Of a stretch of 64,000 nucleotides of DNA, positions 1 through 11,380 are shown piece by piece. Each line of letters opens with the position of its first letter. The stretch's first letter is position 1. Source of the stretch: Reclinomonas americana ATCC 50394 (lineage: Eukaryota; Jakobida; Jakobea; Jakobida); contig PS015010.1 of assembly GCA_048213135.1 (NCBI GenBank), positions 1,488,001-1,552,000 of the forward strand, in the 5' to 3' direction. A program made the translations under genes and the position numbers. The notes under the pieces are model-generated. The model was not told the DNA's origin. It saw nothing but the letters and a program-made list of their open reading frames with translations, and searched no databases.

Positions 1-1
1 C

Positions 2-805
2 AGTGTTACCAACCCGCACGCCAAGGCCAATTTCGACGCGTTGAAATATGCCAAAGAAAATAATGTACCGGTAAATGTACGCCTGTCTGAAAGTGCCAGC
101 GACCGTATTGATGTCATTATTCCTTCCACCACTGAACAAAGAGCCGGTTTTAAAGCGGATATGGCAAAAAGAGAAATGGCCACCCCGGTACCGTCTCCCG
201 AAGAAGTGGCCGCCCAGGGAACCAATAACCTGGTAGGCGTAATCCCCAATGTGGCCACACTCAATACCATTTTTAATAAGATAAAAGACCAATGCTGCAA
301 ATCGCCTGGCCCGTATACCTACGGACAATGTGTTCCCTTCCAGTTTGTAGCCGATGGCTGCTATGCACGGGCGCATAAAATGCGGCAAATCATTGAAAAT
401 TTTTACGGCTACACTTCGTACAAAGTATTTAACTACGCCTGCAATGGCAGCGGCACACTTTCCGTAAGCGCTACACTGTGGAACAACAACTGTTGTGTAA
501 ACTGGTGGTACCATGTGGCCTCCTATGTTTATGTACAGGTGGGCAGTTCACAAGTGGCTTACCTGATCGACCCTGCCATGTTCACCGGGCCGGTGAGCAT
601 CAGCTCATGGGTATCGGCACAAAAAAATGCAGGCTGTGGTTATAACGGCTCGGCACAGGGACAGGTATACTATACCAGTAATGCTTACGCCCCGTCCAGC
701 CTGAACACAGGTACCTGCACCCTGGTTCCGTTTGCCGACAATACCTATACAGCGGCCGATGCTACCTGCGCAAGTTATGCACCCAAACAAGGTTGCTTCT
801 TTTAA
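2..805 (+). CDS. Protein glutaminase (protein-glutamine deamidase), 5' end outside window
   Basis: Secreted enzyme that deamidates glutamine side chains in proteins to glutamate. The frame is open to the window edge, so the signal peptide and part of the propeptide are missing; the TTG at 41 is not a true start. The mature enzyme probably begins near the NNLVGVIPNVATLN stretch, which resembles the N-terminus of the Chryseobacterium protein glutaminase. The Cys-His-Asp triad is visible in order: Cys in DGCYARAHKM, His in WWYHVASYV and Asp in YLIDPAMF. The many cysteines fit a disulfide-stabilised extracellular protein. The upstream residues look like the inhibitory pro-region of this family. 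A good terminator follows, so this is probably the last gene of its unit. Substrate in vivo is unknown. Confidence 0.85.
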   Translation, partial: SVTNPHAKANFDALKYAKENNVPVNVRLSESASDRIDVIIPSTTEQRAGFKADMAKREMATPVPSPEEVAAQGTNNLVGVIPNVATLNTIFNKIKDQCCKSPGPYTYGQCVPFQFVADGCYARAHKMRQIIENFYGYTSYKVFNYACNGSGTLSVSATLWNNNCCVNWWYHVASYVYVQVGSSQVAYLIDPAMFTGPVSISSWVSAQKNAGCGYNGSAQGQVYYTSNAYAPSSLNTGTCTLVPFADNTYTAADATCASYAPKQGCFF

Positions 806-861
806 TTGATTATCTCTGATTGTTCCGGTTACTGCAAAAATCAAACAAGAAATATGGTTGA

Positions 862-891
862 AAGGATGGCTGGAAACAGTCGTCCTTTTTT
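862..891 (+). terminator. Intrinsic terminator after the protein glutaminase gene
   Basis: An 11-bp stem (AAGGATGGCTG with CAGTCGTCCTT, two G-U pairs) closed by a GAAA tetraloop and followed by a T run. Confidence 0.8.
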
Positions 892-963
892 AATGACATC
901 CCCTCCGGTAAGGGTAACGCTATTATTAATAGATTTTAGCTATTGAAATATAGAATTAATCGA

Positions 964-3318
<2,355 letters not shown>

Positions 3319-3348
3319 TTAAAAAATTCATCAGGCAATAACAACAGG

Positions 3349-3380
3349 AAGGCACCTTTTACAGGTGCCTTTTATTTTTC
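3349..3380 (+). terminator. Intrinsic terminator after katG
   Basis: Perfect 8-bp stem AAGGCACC / GGTGCCTT with a 7-nt loop, then a T-rich tail. Confidence 0.9.
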
Positions 3381-3484
3381 CCCCGTCTTATCGTTTCTCT
3401 CTAAAAACAGGTATTTCCACCTGTAAATTCCTCAAAGCCGGTGGGTACGTTTATACATCCCTACACCCGATAAAATACCCTCAC

Positions 3485-6250
3485 ATGAAACAAGCCCTCT
3501 ACCGTGCCTTTTTATTAATGGTTATTTCCACCTGCACTTTTGCAACAGAAACGGCCGCCCAGGTAAAATCACCGGCACTTACTCCCATTGAGCAGGCCAT
3601 ACGCAAAGAACTCAGCATCCCCGCGAATGCCACACGGGTGGTCATCTTCAGCCACGATGCGCATATGGACTGGGACTGGCTCAATCCATTCCCTTACAAC
3701 CAAAACCAGAGTGGTACATCCTTTACTTATTACTTCAGCGGAACCCGGCAACCAGCCGACAGTATTTTGTCAATGGCCACGCAGAATTTATTATCACAGC
3801 CATCTTACTATTATTCCGTCTGTGAAATGGGATTCCTGCGGGGATTCGCCAACAATAAACCTTCACTTTTCAATTCAATGAAAAGCACGGGCAGGCTGGC
3901 GGTGGTGGGCGGCGGTATTACTTCTCCTGACAACCTGCTTCCCAACGGGGAAACCTTCCTCCGTGATTATCTCGTGGCCAACCAGTGGCTCAAACGGGTG
4001 AATGTACCCTGGTCGCAGCAGGCATGGTTGCCCGATGACTTCGGTCATGATCCGCAATTACCCGTAATGCTGCAGGCCATGGATGCCATGGGTGTGGGCT
4101 TTGCCAGGATACCCGGCGCCTGTAACGGTTTGCCGCAGGCTTATACCGCCGGGCAGCAAACCCTGCTGAACAGAACGACCGGTGGTGTTGATTTCAGGTG
4201 GGCAGCCGCCGACAGCAGCGAAACCGTAGCACATTGGTTACAGTCGCATTACAACCAGGGTGCCGACATCGATGCTGGCGGTAATGATTTTACCAGCCCC
4301 GAAAGTAACCTTGCCTGCAGCAAAACATACAACTCAACGGTGATCTCCCACATACAGGCTTATATCAACACCAACGGACTTGTATCGCCCACCCCTTACA
4401 TTTTTGTTGAGGTGAGCGATGACTTCATGACACCTTACCAGCAACTGGTCAGCAATGTCAATAAATGGAATACCGATCCTGCCGGGTATCCACGTACAGG
4501 TGTGTATGCGGTGGTGGCTACATTCGATCATTATATCCGTTTAATCAACCAGTACCCCGCCCAGTTGAGATTGCGTTCGTATAATGCACTGAGGCCCGGT
4601 ACTTCCTTCCAGCCCTTTCAGCCCAACCCCTATTGGATGGGGTACTATGCCAGCAGACCTGCATTAAAAACATTACATAATGAAGCCACACGAGGTTTAC
4701 TGGCAACAGAGATCTACCAGATCATCGCCAATACACTTATGCCCCCTTCCCTTGCTGAAAAGCAATCGCAAATACAAAACCTGCTCAACGCCTGGGATAC
4801 GCTGGCGCCCAGCACCCATCACGATTATATCACCGGCACTGCCATTGATGGCGTATACCAGTATGAACAACTGCCGCTACTGAACAAAGCGCTTGCTCTT
4901 GGTAACGGAATGAGGTCGCAGTTCATGACCAGTATCGTTTCCAATCTTTCTTCCACGCAGCCCGCCGTCGCGGTTTTTAACCCGCTTGGTTTCAGCAACA
5001 GCGGCGTGATCGAATACCAGCCCAGTCCCGGAAAGAGAATGCTGCTGAATGTGACCGCTCCCTCTCTTGGATACGCCATTAATGATCTTGCCGCAGCGCA
5101 ACGCGGAGACGGAAGCCTGAAAGCAGGCAGGGATGGAAAAGGAAACATCATCTTACAAAATACCGCACTCAGCGTTTATGTAAATATGACCACAGGAAAC
5201 CTGGTTGCTGTGACAGACAGGCTAAGTAACAGGCAGGTGTTGGCCGGTAATGGAAATGGCAATGGCAATGAGATCGTTTTTTACAATGATGGTGGCGATA
5301 TTTACCGGTTTGGTTATGAAGAGGACAACTGCACATTTAACGCGATGCAGGCCAGCTGGTCAGCTCCAACGATAACCCTGGATACCGCTACTGTCCTGGA
5401 AAAATCAGTGACCATAACAAAGACGGCCAAACTGCAGGATGGCAACCAGGGCACCTTTACTATTGTTTACAGCCTCAGGCAGGGAGAACCATTCCTGCGC
5501 ATCAGCACCACGGGTGCGGCACCGGGCAGTTACTCCGTAATGGTAAAATTTCCGCTCAACAGCAGCAGTATTGACAACATACAGGCAGGTACACCCTATC
5601 ACTGGAATTCACTTACACCCCTGAAATACGGTACTTATAACGACTTCAACTCTGCCATGTGGGCTACGCATGATTTCGTGATCCCACGCAACCAGGGACA
5701 AACCTTAGCTGCCATCTATCATGCATCCACACCCGCCTGGACTTCTGCCGGTAATAATCTTTATGGTGTTATCCTGCGCAATACACCTTATGGCTGCAAT
5801 AATTATGGCGCCAATGGGAGTGATAATGGCACACATACACAGGAATATGCACTGCGCATACCTACAGGGCTTCGCGAGCCCGCCAGCGGATTTCCGCTGA
5901 AAGAGGCACGTTACTTCAATACACCTATGGAAGCCCGGGAGGTTACTGCACGGAGCGGTGGAAGATTGCCTGCTGCATTTTCGCTGGCATCTACAAGCGG
6001 CAGCGCCATGATCACAGCGGCCAAATGGAATTACGATAATCCTAATGCTTTGATACTGCGGGTTTACCAGCCGGGCAATACAAGAACGAGCAGCACCATG
6101 AACCTGGCGCCGAATTTCACCAGGAGCAGTGCCGTTTCCGCGTTGGAACTGCCGCTGGTGAATGCGAAAGTGAGGCCAGCCATTACAAAATCAGGCCTAC
6201 AATATATTTTAACCCTTCCCAGGGCTTTATCCACTTTCAAAATTGAATAA
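3485..6250 (+). CDS. Secreted glycoside hydrolase family 38 (alpha-mannosidase-like)
   Basis: Predicted retaining, zinc-dependent alpha-mannosidase of 921 aa. The chosen ATG gives a clear signal peptide (MKQALYRAFLLMVISTCTFA...) ending near AAQ; the longer frame upstream overlaps the katG terminator. The catalytic domain starts with IFSHDAHMDWDWL, whose HxD pair (His60/Asp62) matches the GH38 zinc ligands. WLPDDFGHDPQLP contains Asp184, aligned with the family nucleophile in W-x-x-D-x-F-G-H. The later THHDYITGT matches the (Q/H)HHDAITGT motif supplying the last zinc ligand. The C-terminal half is a mutarotase-like beta domain. It is followed after about 50 nt by two phosphoesterase genes, suggesting a shared transcript. 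The sequence is a divergent GH38, so the exact substrate is uncertain. Confidence 0.85.
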   Translation: MKQALYRAFLLMVISTCTFATETAAQVKSPALTPIEQAIRKELSIPANATRVVIFSHDAHMDWDWLNPFPYNQNQSGTSFTYYFSGTRQPADSILSMATQNLLSQPSYYYSVCEMGFLRGFANNKPSLFNSMKSTGRLAVVGGGITSPDNLLPNGETFLRDYLVANQWLKRVNVPWSQQAWLPDDFGHDPQLPVMLQAMDAMGVGFARIPGACNGLPQAYTAGQQTLLNRTTGGVDFRWAAADSSETVAHWLQSHYNQGADIDAGGNDFTSPESNLACSKTYNSTVISHIQAYINTNGLVSPTPYIFVEVSDDFMTPYQQLVSNVNKWNTDPAGYPRTGVYAVVATFDHYIRLINQYPAQLRLRSYNALRPGTSFQPFQPNPYWMGYYASRPALKTLHNEATRGLLATEIYQIIANTLMPPSLAEKQSQIQNLLNAWDTLAPSTHHDYITGTAIDGVYQYEQLPLLNKALALGNGMRSQFMTSIVSNLSSTQPAVAVFNPLGFSNSGVIEYQPSPGKRMLLNVTAPSLGYAINDLAAAQRGDGSLKAGRDGKGNIILQNTALSVYVNMTTGNLVAVTDRLSNRQVLAGNGNGNGNEIVFYNDGGDIYRFGYEEDNCTFNAMQASWSAPTITLDTATVLEKSVTITKTAKLQDGNQGTFTIVYSLRQGEPFLRISTTGAAPGSYSVMVKFPLNSSSIDNIQAGTPYHWNSLTPLKYGTYNDFNSAMWATHDFVIPRNQGQTLAAIYHASTPAWTSAGNNLYGVILRNTPYGCNNYGANGSDNGTHTQEYALRIPTGLREPASGFPLKEARYFNTPMEAREVTARSGGRLPAAFSLASTSGSAMITAAKWNYDNPNALILRVYQPGNTRTSSTMNLAPNFTRSSAVSALELPLVNAKVRPAITKSGLQYILTLPRALSTFKIE

Positions 6251-6299
6251 ACCCGGGCACAACGTAAGTAAAATTTATCATTCAATAAATAACCACAGT

Positions 6300-7823
6300 A
6301 TGACAAACTCCGATAACAGTAAGATCGAACACGTAATCGTGATCATGTTTGAGAACAGGTCTTTTGATCACATGCTTGGCGCATTCCCCGGCGCGAACGG
6401 TGTATTGCTTCCCGGCGGCGAAGTAAACCCGGATTTTTTCAATACCATGTCACCCACCAGCCCACCCGATCCGCAAACCAATCCAATGACGTTTCCTGCC
6501 CCCATCGACCTGTCCGGGCAAAGCGGGCTAAGCCACGATTTCAACCATGATTTCGGCGATGGCATGATGCCCGATCTTTTTGGTCCGGGTTGCACGGGTT
6601 ATGTGAATGGCATACCGCTCAACGCACCCGTTACTACCTATCCCGCCACCAACAGCGGCTTTCTTTCAACCATTGATTATAATGTAAACGGATATCCGAA
6701 CAACGGACCAAGCGCGATGTATTTTTTTGAGAATGGCGCACTGAAAGTATTTCATAAGCTGGCATCCGAATTTGTGGTATGCGATAACTGGCACTGCGAC
6801 ATGCCCGGTCATACCATGCCCAACAGGGCTTTCATGCATTGTGCCACTACCGGTGATGCCGGGATAATTGACAATGACATTGGCTTCATCACTTCACCCA
6901 CCATCTTCGGCCAGATCGAAAATAACGGGCATGGCTGGAAAATGTACAGCCCCGGCGGACAGGTCGATGCCAGCTGGATACAGGAGATACAATCCAATCC
7001 CAACAGCAATGTTCCTATTGCAGACTTTTGCAATGACCTGCAGAACGGGACACTGCCTTTCTATAGTTTTATCCTGTGCTGGTGCACACCTGGCACTCCC
7101 GATGTCAGTATGCATCCCGCATCTACAGTTCAGGCCGGTGAAAATTATCTTGCCGCGGTTTACAATGCGTTACGCAACAGCCAATATTGGAAGAACACTT
7201 TGCTGGTCGTGAACTTCGATGAGAACGGAGGCATGTATGATCATGTACCGCCACCATCCGCAGTACCTCCTCTTGCGTCAGCGCCAGTATATAATGACTA
7301 TGACAGTGCAAGCGGCACCTCCTGTTCATTCGATTTTTCGTTGCTGGGTGTTCGTATCCCTGTGTTGCTCATATCGCCCTGGCTGAGCAAGGGAATAGAT
7401 TCTTCACCATACCAGAACACTTCCGTTCTCAGGTATATCCAGGATAAGATATCCGAACCCGGGCAGCCGCAACTGTATCTCACCCAACGCGATAAAAACG
7501 CGACCAGCATTGCTGCCGTATTTGAACAATTCGGCCTTGATAAGCCACGGACGGATTGCCCGGAACATATAGAAGGTTATAAGGGTATCAGCGGGGGTGA
7601 CATCTGTAACCCGCAGGCCTTTGTACCTACAGCAGAACAACTGCAGCAGCCACCTTTACCACACCTGGTCGCCATTGCAAAAGAATACCTGGGTGGTTTA
7701 CCGGGCCATCCCGATAGCGGCAAAACCATTACCCGAACCTTTGCTACCAATGCGGAATTGATCGACTACACCAATGAAAGAGCCGCGGCTTCCATTCAGT
7801 ATGCCGCAGCCAATAAAAAATGA
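6300..7823 (+). CDS. PF04185 phosphoesterase (phospholipase C / acid phosphatase family), copy 1
   Basis: Member of the metal-dependent phosphoesterase family that includes phospholipases C and acid phosphatases. Family signatures are FENRSFDHMLG near residues 17-27 (metal-binding Glu/Asn and nucleophile region), a HDFNHDFGDGMMPD stretch, CDNWHCDMPGHTMPN, VNFDENGGMYDHV and LISPWLSKG. The start was chosen by alignment with the next gene: the two proteins then match from residue 1 with equal spacing. A start 57 nt upstream would overlap the GH38 stop. No signal peptide or Tat motif is visible, unusual for this family. Only 10 nt separate it from copy 2. Substrate cannot be told from sequence. 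Confidence 0.85.
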   Translation: MTNSDNSKIEHVIVIMFENRSFDHMLGAFPGANGVLLPGGEVNPDFFNTMSPTSPPDPQTNPMTFPAPIDLSGQSGLSHDFNHDFGDGMMPDLFGPGCTGYVNGIPLNAPVTTYPATNSGFLSTIDYNVNGYPNNGPSAMYFFENGALKVFHKLASEFVVCDNWHCDMPGHTMPNRAFMHCATTGDAGIIDNDIGFITSPTIFGQIENNGHGWKMYSPGGQVDASWIQEIQSNPNSNVPIADFCNDLQNGTLPFYSFILCWCTPGTPDVSMHPASTVQAGENYLAAVYNALRNSQYWKNTLLVVNFDENGGMYDHVPPPSAVPPLASAPVYNDYDSASGTSCSFDFSLLGVRIPVLLISPWLSKGIDSSPYQNTSVLRYIQDKISEPGQPQLYLTQRDKNATSIAAVFEQFGLDKPRTDCPEHIEGYKGISGGDICNPQAFVPTAEQLQQPPLPHLVAIAKEYLGGLPGHPDSGKTITRTFATNAELIDYTNERAAASIQYAAANKK

Positions 7824-7833
7824 AAACAAGATC

Positions 7834-9351
7834 ATGAAAAAACAAATTGATGGAAAGATCAAACATATCGTAGTACTTATGTTTGAGAACAGGTCCTTCG
7901 ACCATATGCTTGGCGCATTCCCCGGCGCGAACGGTGTATTGCTTCCCGGCGGCGAAGTAAACCCGGATTTTTTCAATACCATGTCACCCACTAACCCGCC
8001 CGACCCGGTATCGAATCCTCCTCTTTCTCCAACACCAATCGATCTCTCCGGCCAAAGTGGCCTGGCCCACGATTTCAACCATGATTTTGGCGATGGCATG
8101 ATGCCCGATCTTTTTGGACCAGGTTGCACAGGTTATGTGAAAGGCACACCCGTAAATGCACCCGCAGTCACCTACCCGGCAACGAACAGTGGCTTTCTGT
8201 CAACGATTGCTTATAATGTTGATAACGATCCGCCCAACGGCCCGAGCGTGATGTATTTTTTTGAGAATGATTCATTGAAAGTATTTCACCAGTTGGCGTC
8301 TGAATTTGTAGTCTGCGATAACTGGCATTGCGATCTGCCGGGCCACACCAAACCCAACAGGTGCTTCATGCATTGTGCAACCACCGGCAGTATGGGCATA
8401 GATGATGATAATGCCGGAACGGAAACCACGAAAACGATCTTTAACCAGATCGAACAAATGGGGTACGACTGGAAAATGTATACACCCGGCGGCTGGCTCG
8501 ATTCTACTTTCCTGGAAGACATCATCAACGACCCCAATGGCAATGTTCCTATCTCGCAGTTCTGTACCGATCTTCAAAACGGCCAGCTGCCCTTTTACAG
8601 TTTCCTGATGTGCGGGTTAGGCGCCTCTCCCGATACCAGTATGCATCCCGCCAACAGGGTGGAGCCCGGTGAAAATTTCCTGGCAGCCGTTTACAACGCG
8701 TTGCGCAACAGCTCCTATTGGGAAGACACACTGCTGGTGATCAATTTTGATGAGAATGGTGGCATTTATGATCATGTTATGCCACCTCAAACCGTTGCTC
8801 CCGATCCCGCACAGCCTGTTTATTACGGTACGAACAATAACAGAACCGAGTCCAGTTTTGATTTCTCGCTGCTGGGCATCAGGATACCTGCGATACTTAT
8901 TTCACCCTGGCTTTCCAAAGGCGTGGATTCTTCATTATACCAGAACACGTCCGTACTCCGGTATATACAGGACCTGATTGCTGCACCAACAGATCTTTTC
9001 CTCAGCCTCACGCAACGCGACGCGAAAGCAGCCAGCATCGCCGGGGTTTTTGATTCCTTGGGCACATCCGTCCCGCGTACGGATTGCCCTGTAAACATTG
9101 AAGGATACCCGGGTTTTGGCGGCGGAAATATCTGCGATCCCGGCGCATTTGAACCATCGGAAGAATACCTTCAACAGGCCCCACTAACCTATATGCTTTC
9201 ACTCGCGAAAGAATACATCGGAAGTTTACCGGGGCATGCCGACAGTGGAAAACCTTTCAACAAAACCTTTGCCACCAATGCGGAATTGCAGGCGTATGCA
9301 AATGAAAGGATTGAAGCAGCGAAGCAGTTTGTTTTGAAGAAGAAGAAATAA
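7834..9351 (+). CDS. PF04185 phosphoesterase, copy 2
   Basis: Tandem paralogue of the preceding gene, 505 aa, with the same metal-site signatures (FENRSFDHMLG, CDNWHCDLPGHTKPN, INFDENGGIYDHV, ISPWLSKG). The two differ through most of their length, yet 86 nt are exactly identical (7906-7991 here, 6372-6457 in copy 1), which suggests recent gene conversion. The ATG used gives MKKQIDGKIKHIVVLMFENRS, collinear with copy 1. No signal peptide is visible. Divergent stretches around the Asp/Asn-rich loops may give different substrates (inference). Confidence 0.85.
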   Translation: MKKQIDGKIKHIVVLMFENRSFDHMLGAFPGANGVLLPGGEVNPDFFNTMSPTNPPDPVSNPPLSPTPIDLSGQSGLAHDFNHDFGDGMMPDLFGPGCTGYVKGTPVNAPAVTYPATNSGFLSTIAYNVDNDPPNGPSVMYFFENDSLKVFHQLASEFVVCDNWHCDLPGHTKPNRCFMHCATTGSMGIDDDNAGTETTKTIFNQIEQMGYDWKMYTPGGWLDSTFLEDIINDPNGNVPISQFCTDLQNGQLPFYSFLMCGLGASPDTSMHPANRVEPGENFLAAVYNALRNSSYWEDTLLVINFDENGGIYDHVMPPQTVAPDPAQPVYYGTNNNRTESSFDFSLLGIRIPAILISPWLSKGVDSSLYQNTSVLRYIQDLIAAPTDLFLSLTQRDAKAASIAGVFDSLGTSVPRTDCPVNIEGYPGFGGGNICDPGAFEPSEEYLQQAPLTYMLSLAKEYIGSLPGHADSGKPFNKTFATNAELQAYANERIEAAKQFVLKKKK

Positions 9352-9377
9352 AAAGGAGGATCACACTCTCCTGTTTT
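9352..9377 (+). terminator. Weak terminator-like hairpin after the phosphoesterase pair
   Basis: AGGAG pairs with CTCCT, flanked by A and T runs with one bulge. It is short, so this is tentative. Confidence 0.35.
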
Positions 9378-9483
9378 AAGCCAGTAACCGGATAACAGTA
9401 TTAAATATCGTCATTCCTCACCCAAAACAATGGGATGGGCGGCATCACACAGGCTGCGCATAAAAATCATGTTTTTTAGTGAT

Positions 9484-9513
9484 TGCTTCACTTTGCCTTC
9501 TCTTCTACTTTTA
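9484..9513 (+). promoter_or_regulatory. Candidate promoter of the lipoprotein gene
   Basis: TTG at 9484-9486, 19-nt spacer, TACTTTTA at 9506-9513, one mismatch to TAnnTTTG. It lies about 20 nt before the ATG. Confidence 0.35.
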
Positions 9514-9532
9514 TCGCACTAAATTATTGACA

Positions 9533-10597
9533 ATGAAAAAAACAGGCTTTGCCATAACAGGCATTTGCTTTTTATTGATGATCATGAGTTGCACCGGTAC
9601 TGCCCAGAAACAGACGTTCGATCTTGTCTCCTACACATTGCCCAAAGGCTGGCAGCAACAAAAGCAGGAAGGCGGAATGCAGTTATCCGTTACAGATAAA
9701 AAAACCGGGGCTTATGCCGTAGCGGTGATCACTAAGGCTATTACTTCGACTTCATCGGCCGGCGAAAATTTCAACGCGGACTGGGCAAAACTGGTGAAAG
9801 GCACTGTCAATGCAGACAGCGACCCCACTATGACGGAACCTTCAAAGGATAAAGGCTGGGACATTATTTCCGGCAATGCAAATTATACCGATGGCACCAG
9901 TAAGGGGCTGGTCACTTTAATAACCGCATCCGGTTATGGTCAGACGACCAGCGTTGTACTGATGACGAATTCACAACAATACCAGGATGACCTGCTTGCA
10001 CTGATCAATTCACTGGACATGGCATCCTCGCCCAAAAGTGCAGCCGGTAATACTACCACAACAACTTTGCCGGGCACCAATCCTTCTTCCCTCTCAGGCT
10101 TATGGGTAGATTACAAAGTGGAGAGCAGTGGTTACGTAAGTGGTATGCCAATGGTTACTGCCGGGTATTTCAGGAAAGAATACAATTTATACCCCGACGG
10201 CAGGTACATGTACCGGGCAAAGAACTGGTCCGTTTTGCAAAAGGAAATATTATTCGTTTATGAAACAGGTACCTGGAAAGTGAATGGCAACCAACTTACC
10301 ATTACCCCCAAACAAGGTAAGGGAGAATGGTGGAGTAAATCCGCAAGCGGCAGAACCAGTGAGTGGGGCAGCAGGGCAAAAGCGGCAGACTACCCGCTGG
10401 AAACTGTTACCTATACTTATGATCTACATTATTATTCCGGTTCAAAAGATACTGCTCTTATACTGAAGGGCAACAGCGCTACAGAACGCGATGGCCGCAG
10501 CAACAGCAACAACCAGGCAAACAGCTGGAGTTACAGTCCCCGTGCTGCTGGCAAATCACTAATTGATAATCCGCCTGGGTTTAAGGCTGGCTTTTAG
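9533..10597 (+). CDS. Lipoprotein of unknown function with lipocalin-like C-terminal half
   Basis: A 354-aa exported protein. The N-terminus MKKTGFAITGICFLLMIMSC is a hydrophobic signal ending in a plausible lipobox cysteine, which decided the start over an in-frame ATG 54 nt upstream. Residues 30-180 look like a compact alpha/beta domain of the kind found in Bacteroidota stress lipoproteins. After a Thr/Ser-rich linker, residues 200-330 contain the YPDGRYMYRAKN and GTWKVNGNQLTITPKQG strands typical of lipocalin-like domains. I do not recognise a specific family. A strong terminator follows and it appears to be a single-gene unit. Confidence 0.7.
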   Translation: MKKTGFAITGICFLLMIMSCTGTAQKQTFDLVSYTLPKGWQQQKQEGGMQLSVTDKKTGAYAVAVITKAITSTSSAGENFNADWAKLVKGTVNADSDPTMTEPSKDKGWDIISGNANYTDGTSKGLVTLITASGYGQTTSVVLMTNSQQYQDDLLALINSLDMASSPKSAAGNTTTTTLPGTNPSSLSGLWVDYKVESSGYVSGMPMVTAGYFRKEYNLYPDGRYMYRAKNWSVLQKEILFVYETGTWKVNGNQLTITPKQGKGEWWSKSASGRTSEWGSRAKAADYPLETVTYTYDLHYYSGSKDTALILKGNSATERDGRSNSNNQANSWSYSPRAAGKSLIDNPPGFKAGF

Positions 10598-10626
10598 AAA
10601 GTAGATTTCAATTTCCGAAAAAAATA

Positions 10627-10656
10627 AAAAAGCCTCTGAATATCCAGAGGCTTTTT
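10627..10656 (+). terminator. Intrinsic terminator, left border of the ubiquitin-like operon
   Basis: Perfect 12-bp stem AAAAAGCCTCTG / CAGAGGCTTTTT with a 6-nt loop. Stem, loop and the following GTGA are strikingly similar to the terminator at 17357-17388 on the other side of the AT-rich operon. Confidence 0.9.
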
Positions 10657-10706
10657 GTGAATCATATGACAGTAACCGGCCATTGGTACAAATGCTGCAA
10701 GTAATA

Positions 10707-10720
10707 GGGGAAAAATCCCC
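10707..10720. promoter_or_regulatory. Inverted repeat upstream of the ubiquitin-like operon
   Basis: Perfect short palindrome GGGGA-AAAA-TCCCC, about 60 nt before the first gene. It could be an operator or a leader hairpin. No consensus promoter was found with confidence between here and 10780. Confidence 0.3.
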
Positions 10721-10779
10721 TTGTCTTACAGGATTATTCCCCCCGCTCTATTTAGTAGTTTTATCCAATATTCCTTTTC

Positions 10780-11370
10780 ATGAGTAACATAAAAATATTC
10801 ATCGCTTCTTCAGCAGAATTGGAGGAAGACCGTAAGGCAAGTGCTTTGCTGATCGATGAGTTAAACAAAACCTATCCCCTATTAAATCTCGAACATGTAA
10901 CATACGAGTTAGATACGCCCTCAGGAAATGCCCCAGCGCATAAAGATTTACAGGATGCCATTAATACTAAACTATACGAATCGGAGGTAGTAATATTCCT
11001 ATTCTATACAAAACTTGGAAAATATACACTACAGGAACTGGACGTAGCATTGGACCGGAAGAAAAAAGTTTTTGTCTACTTCAAAAATGGGTTTACACCC
11101 AGGAACAATGAAGAAGAAGAAAAATATAATGACCTGATAGCCCTTAGAAAGAGATTCAATGAGGAGGGTAAGATAAGATGCCAGGATTATAATGACACAA
11201 AGGAGTACTATGGCAAACTCCTTATGGACCTGCATAAATATATATCTGGAACACATAAAGCCGCGCTGGATATACCCGGAATGAAAATGGCAGTAAAAAA
11301 CGGAGGCGATGGGAATATCACTCTTATCGAGTCCAAAGTCGAAAATATAAATTCACAAATAAGAAAATAA
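10780..11370 (+). CDS. TIR-like domain protein (DUF4062/TIR-like), candidate effector of the ubiquitin-like system
   Basis: A 196-aa protein. Residues 3-160 have the alternating strand/helix pattern of TIR-like or DUF4062 domains: KIFIASSAELEEDRK at the first strand, VVIFLFYTKLGKYTLQELDVALD in the middle and KVFVYFK after it. Glu86 in the T-x-x-E motif sits where TIR NADases carry their catalytic glutamate, so NAD cleavage or nucleotide signalling is possible but unproven. The C-terminus ends with a G-D-G-N-I-T-x-I-x-S motif that recurs in the next protein and may be a pairing module. First gene of a tight operon with Ub-like/E2, JAB and E1 genes, which argues for an anti-phage role. Base composition is clearly more AT-rich than the flanking genes. 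Confidence 0.65.
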   Translation: MSNIKIFIASSAELEEDRKASALLIDELNKTYPLLNLEHVTYELDTPSGNAPAHKDLQDAINTKLYESEVVIFLFYTKLGKYTLQELDVALDRKKKVFVYFKNGFTPRNNEEEEKYNDLIALRKRFNEEGKIRCQDYNDTKEYYGKLLMDLHKYISGTHKAALDIPGMKMAVKNGGDGNITLIESKVENINSQIRK

Positions 11371-11380
11371 GCCAGGTAAA

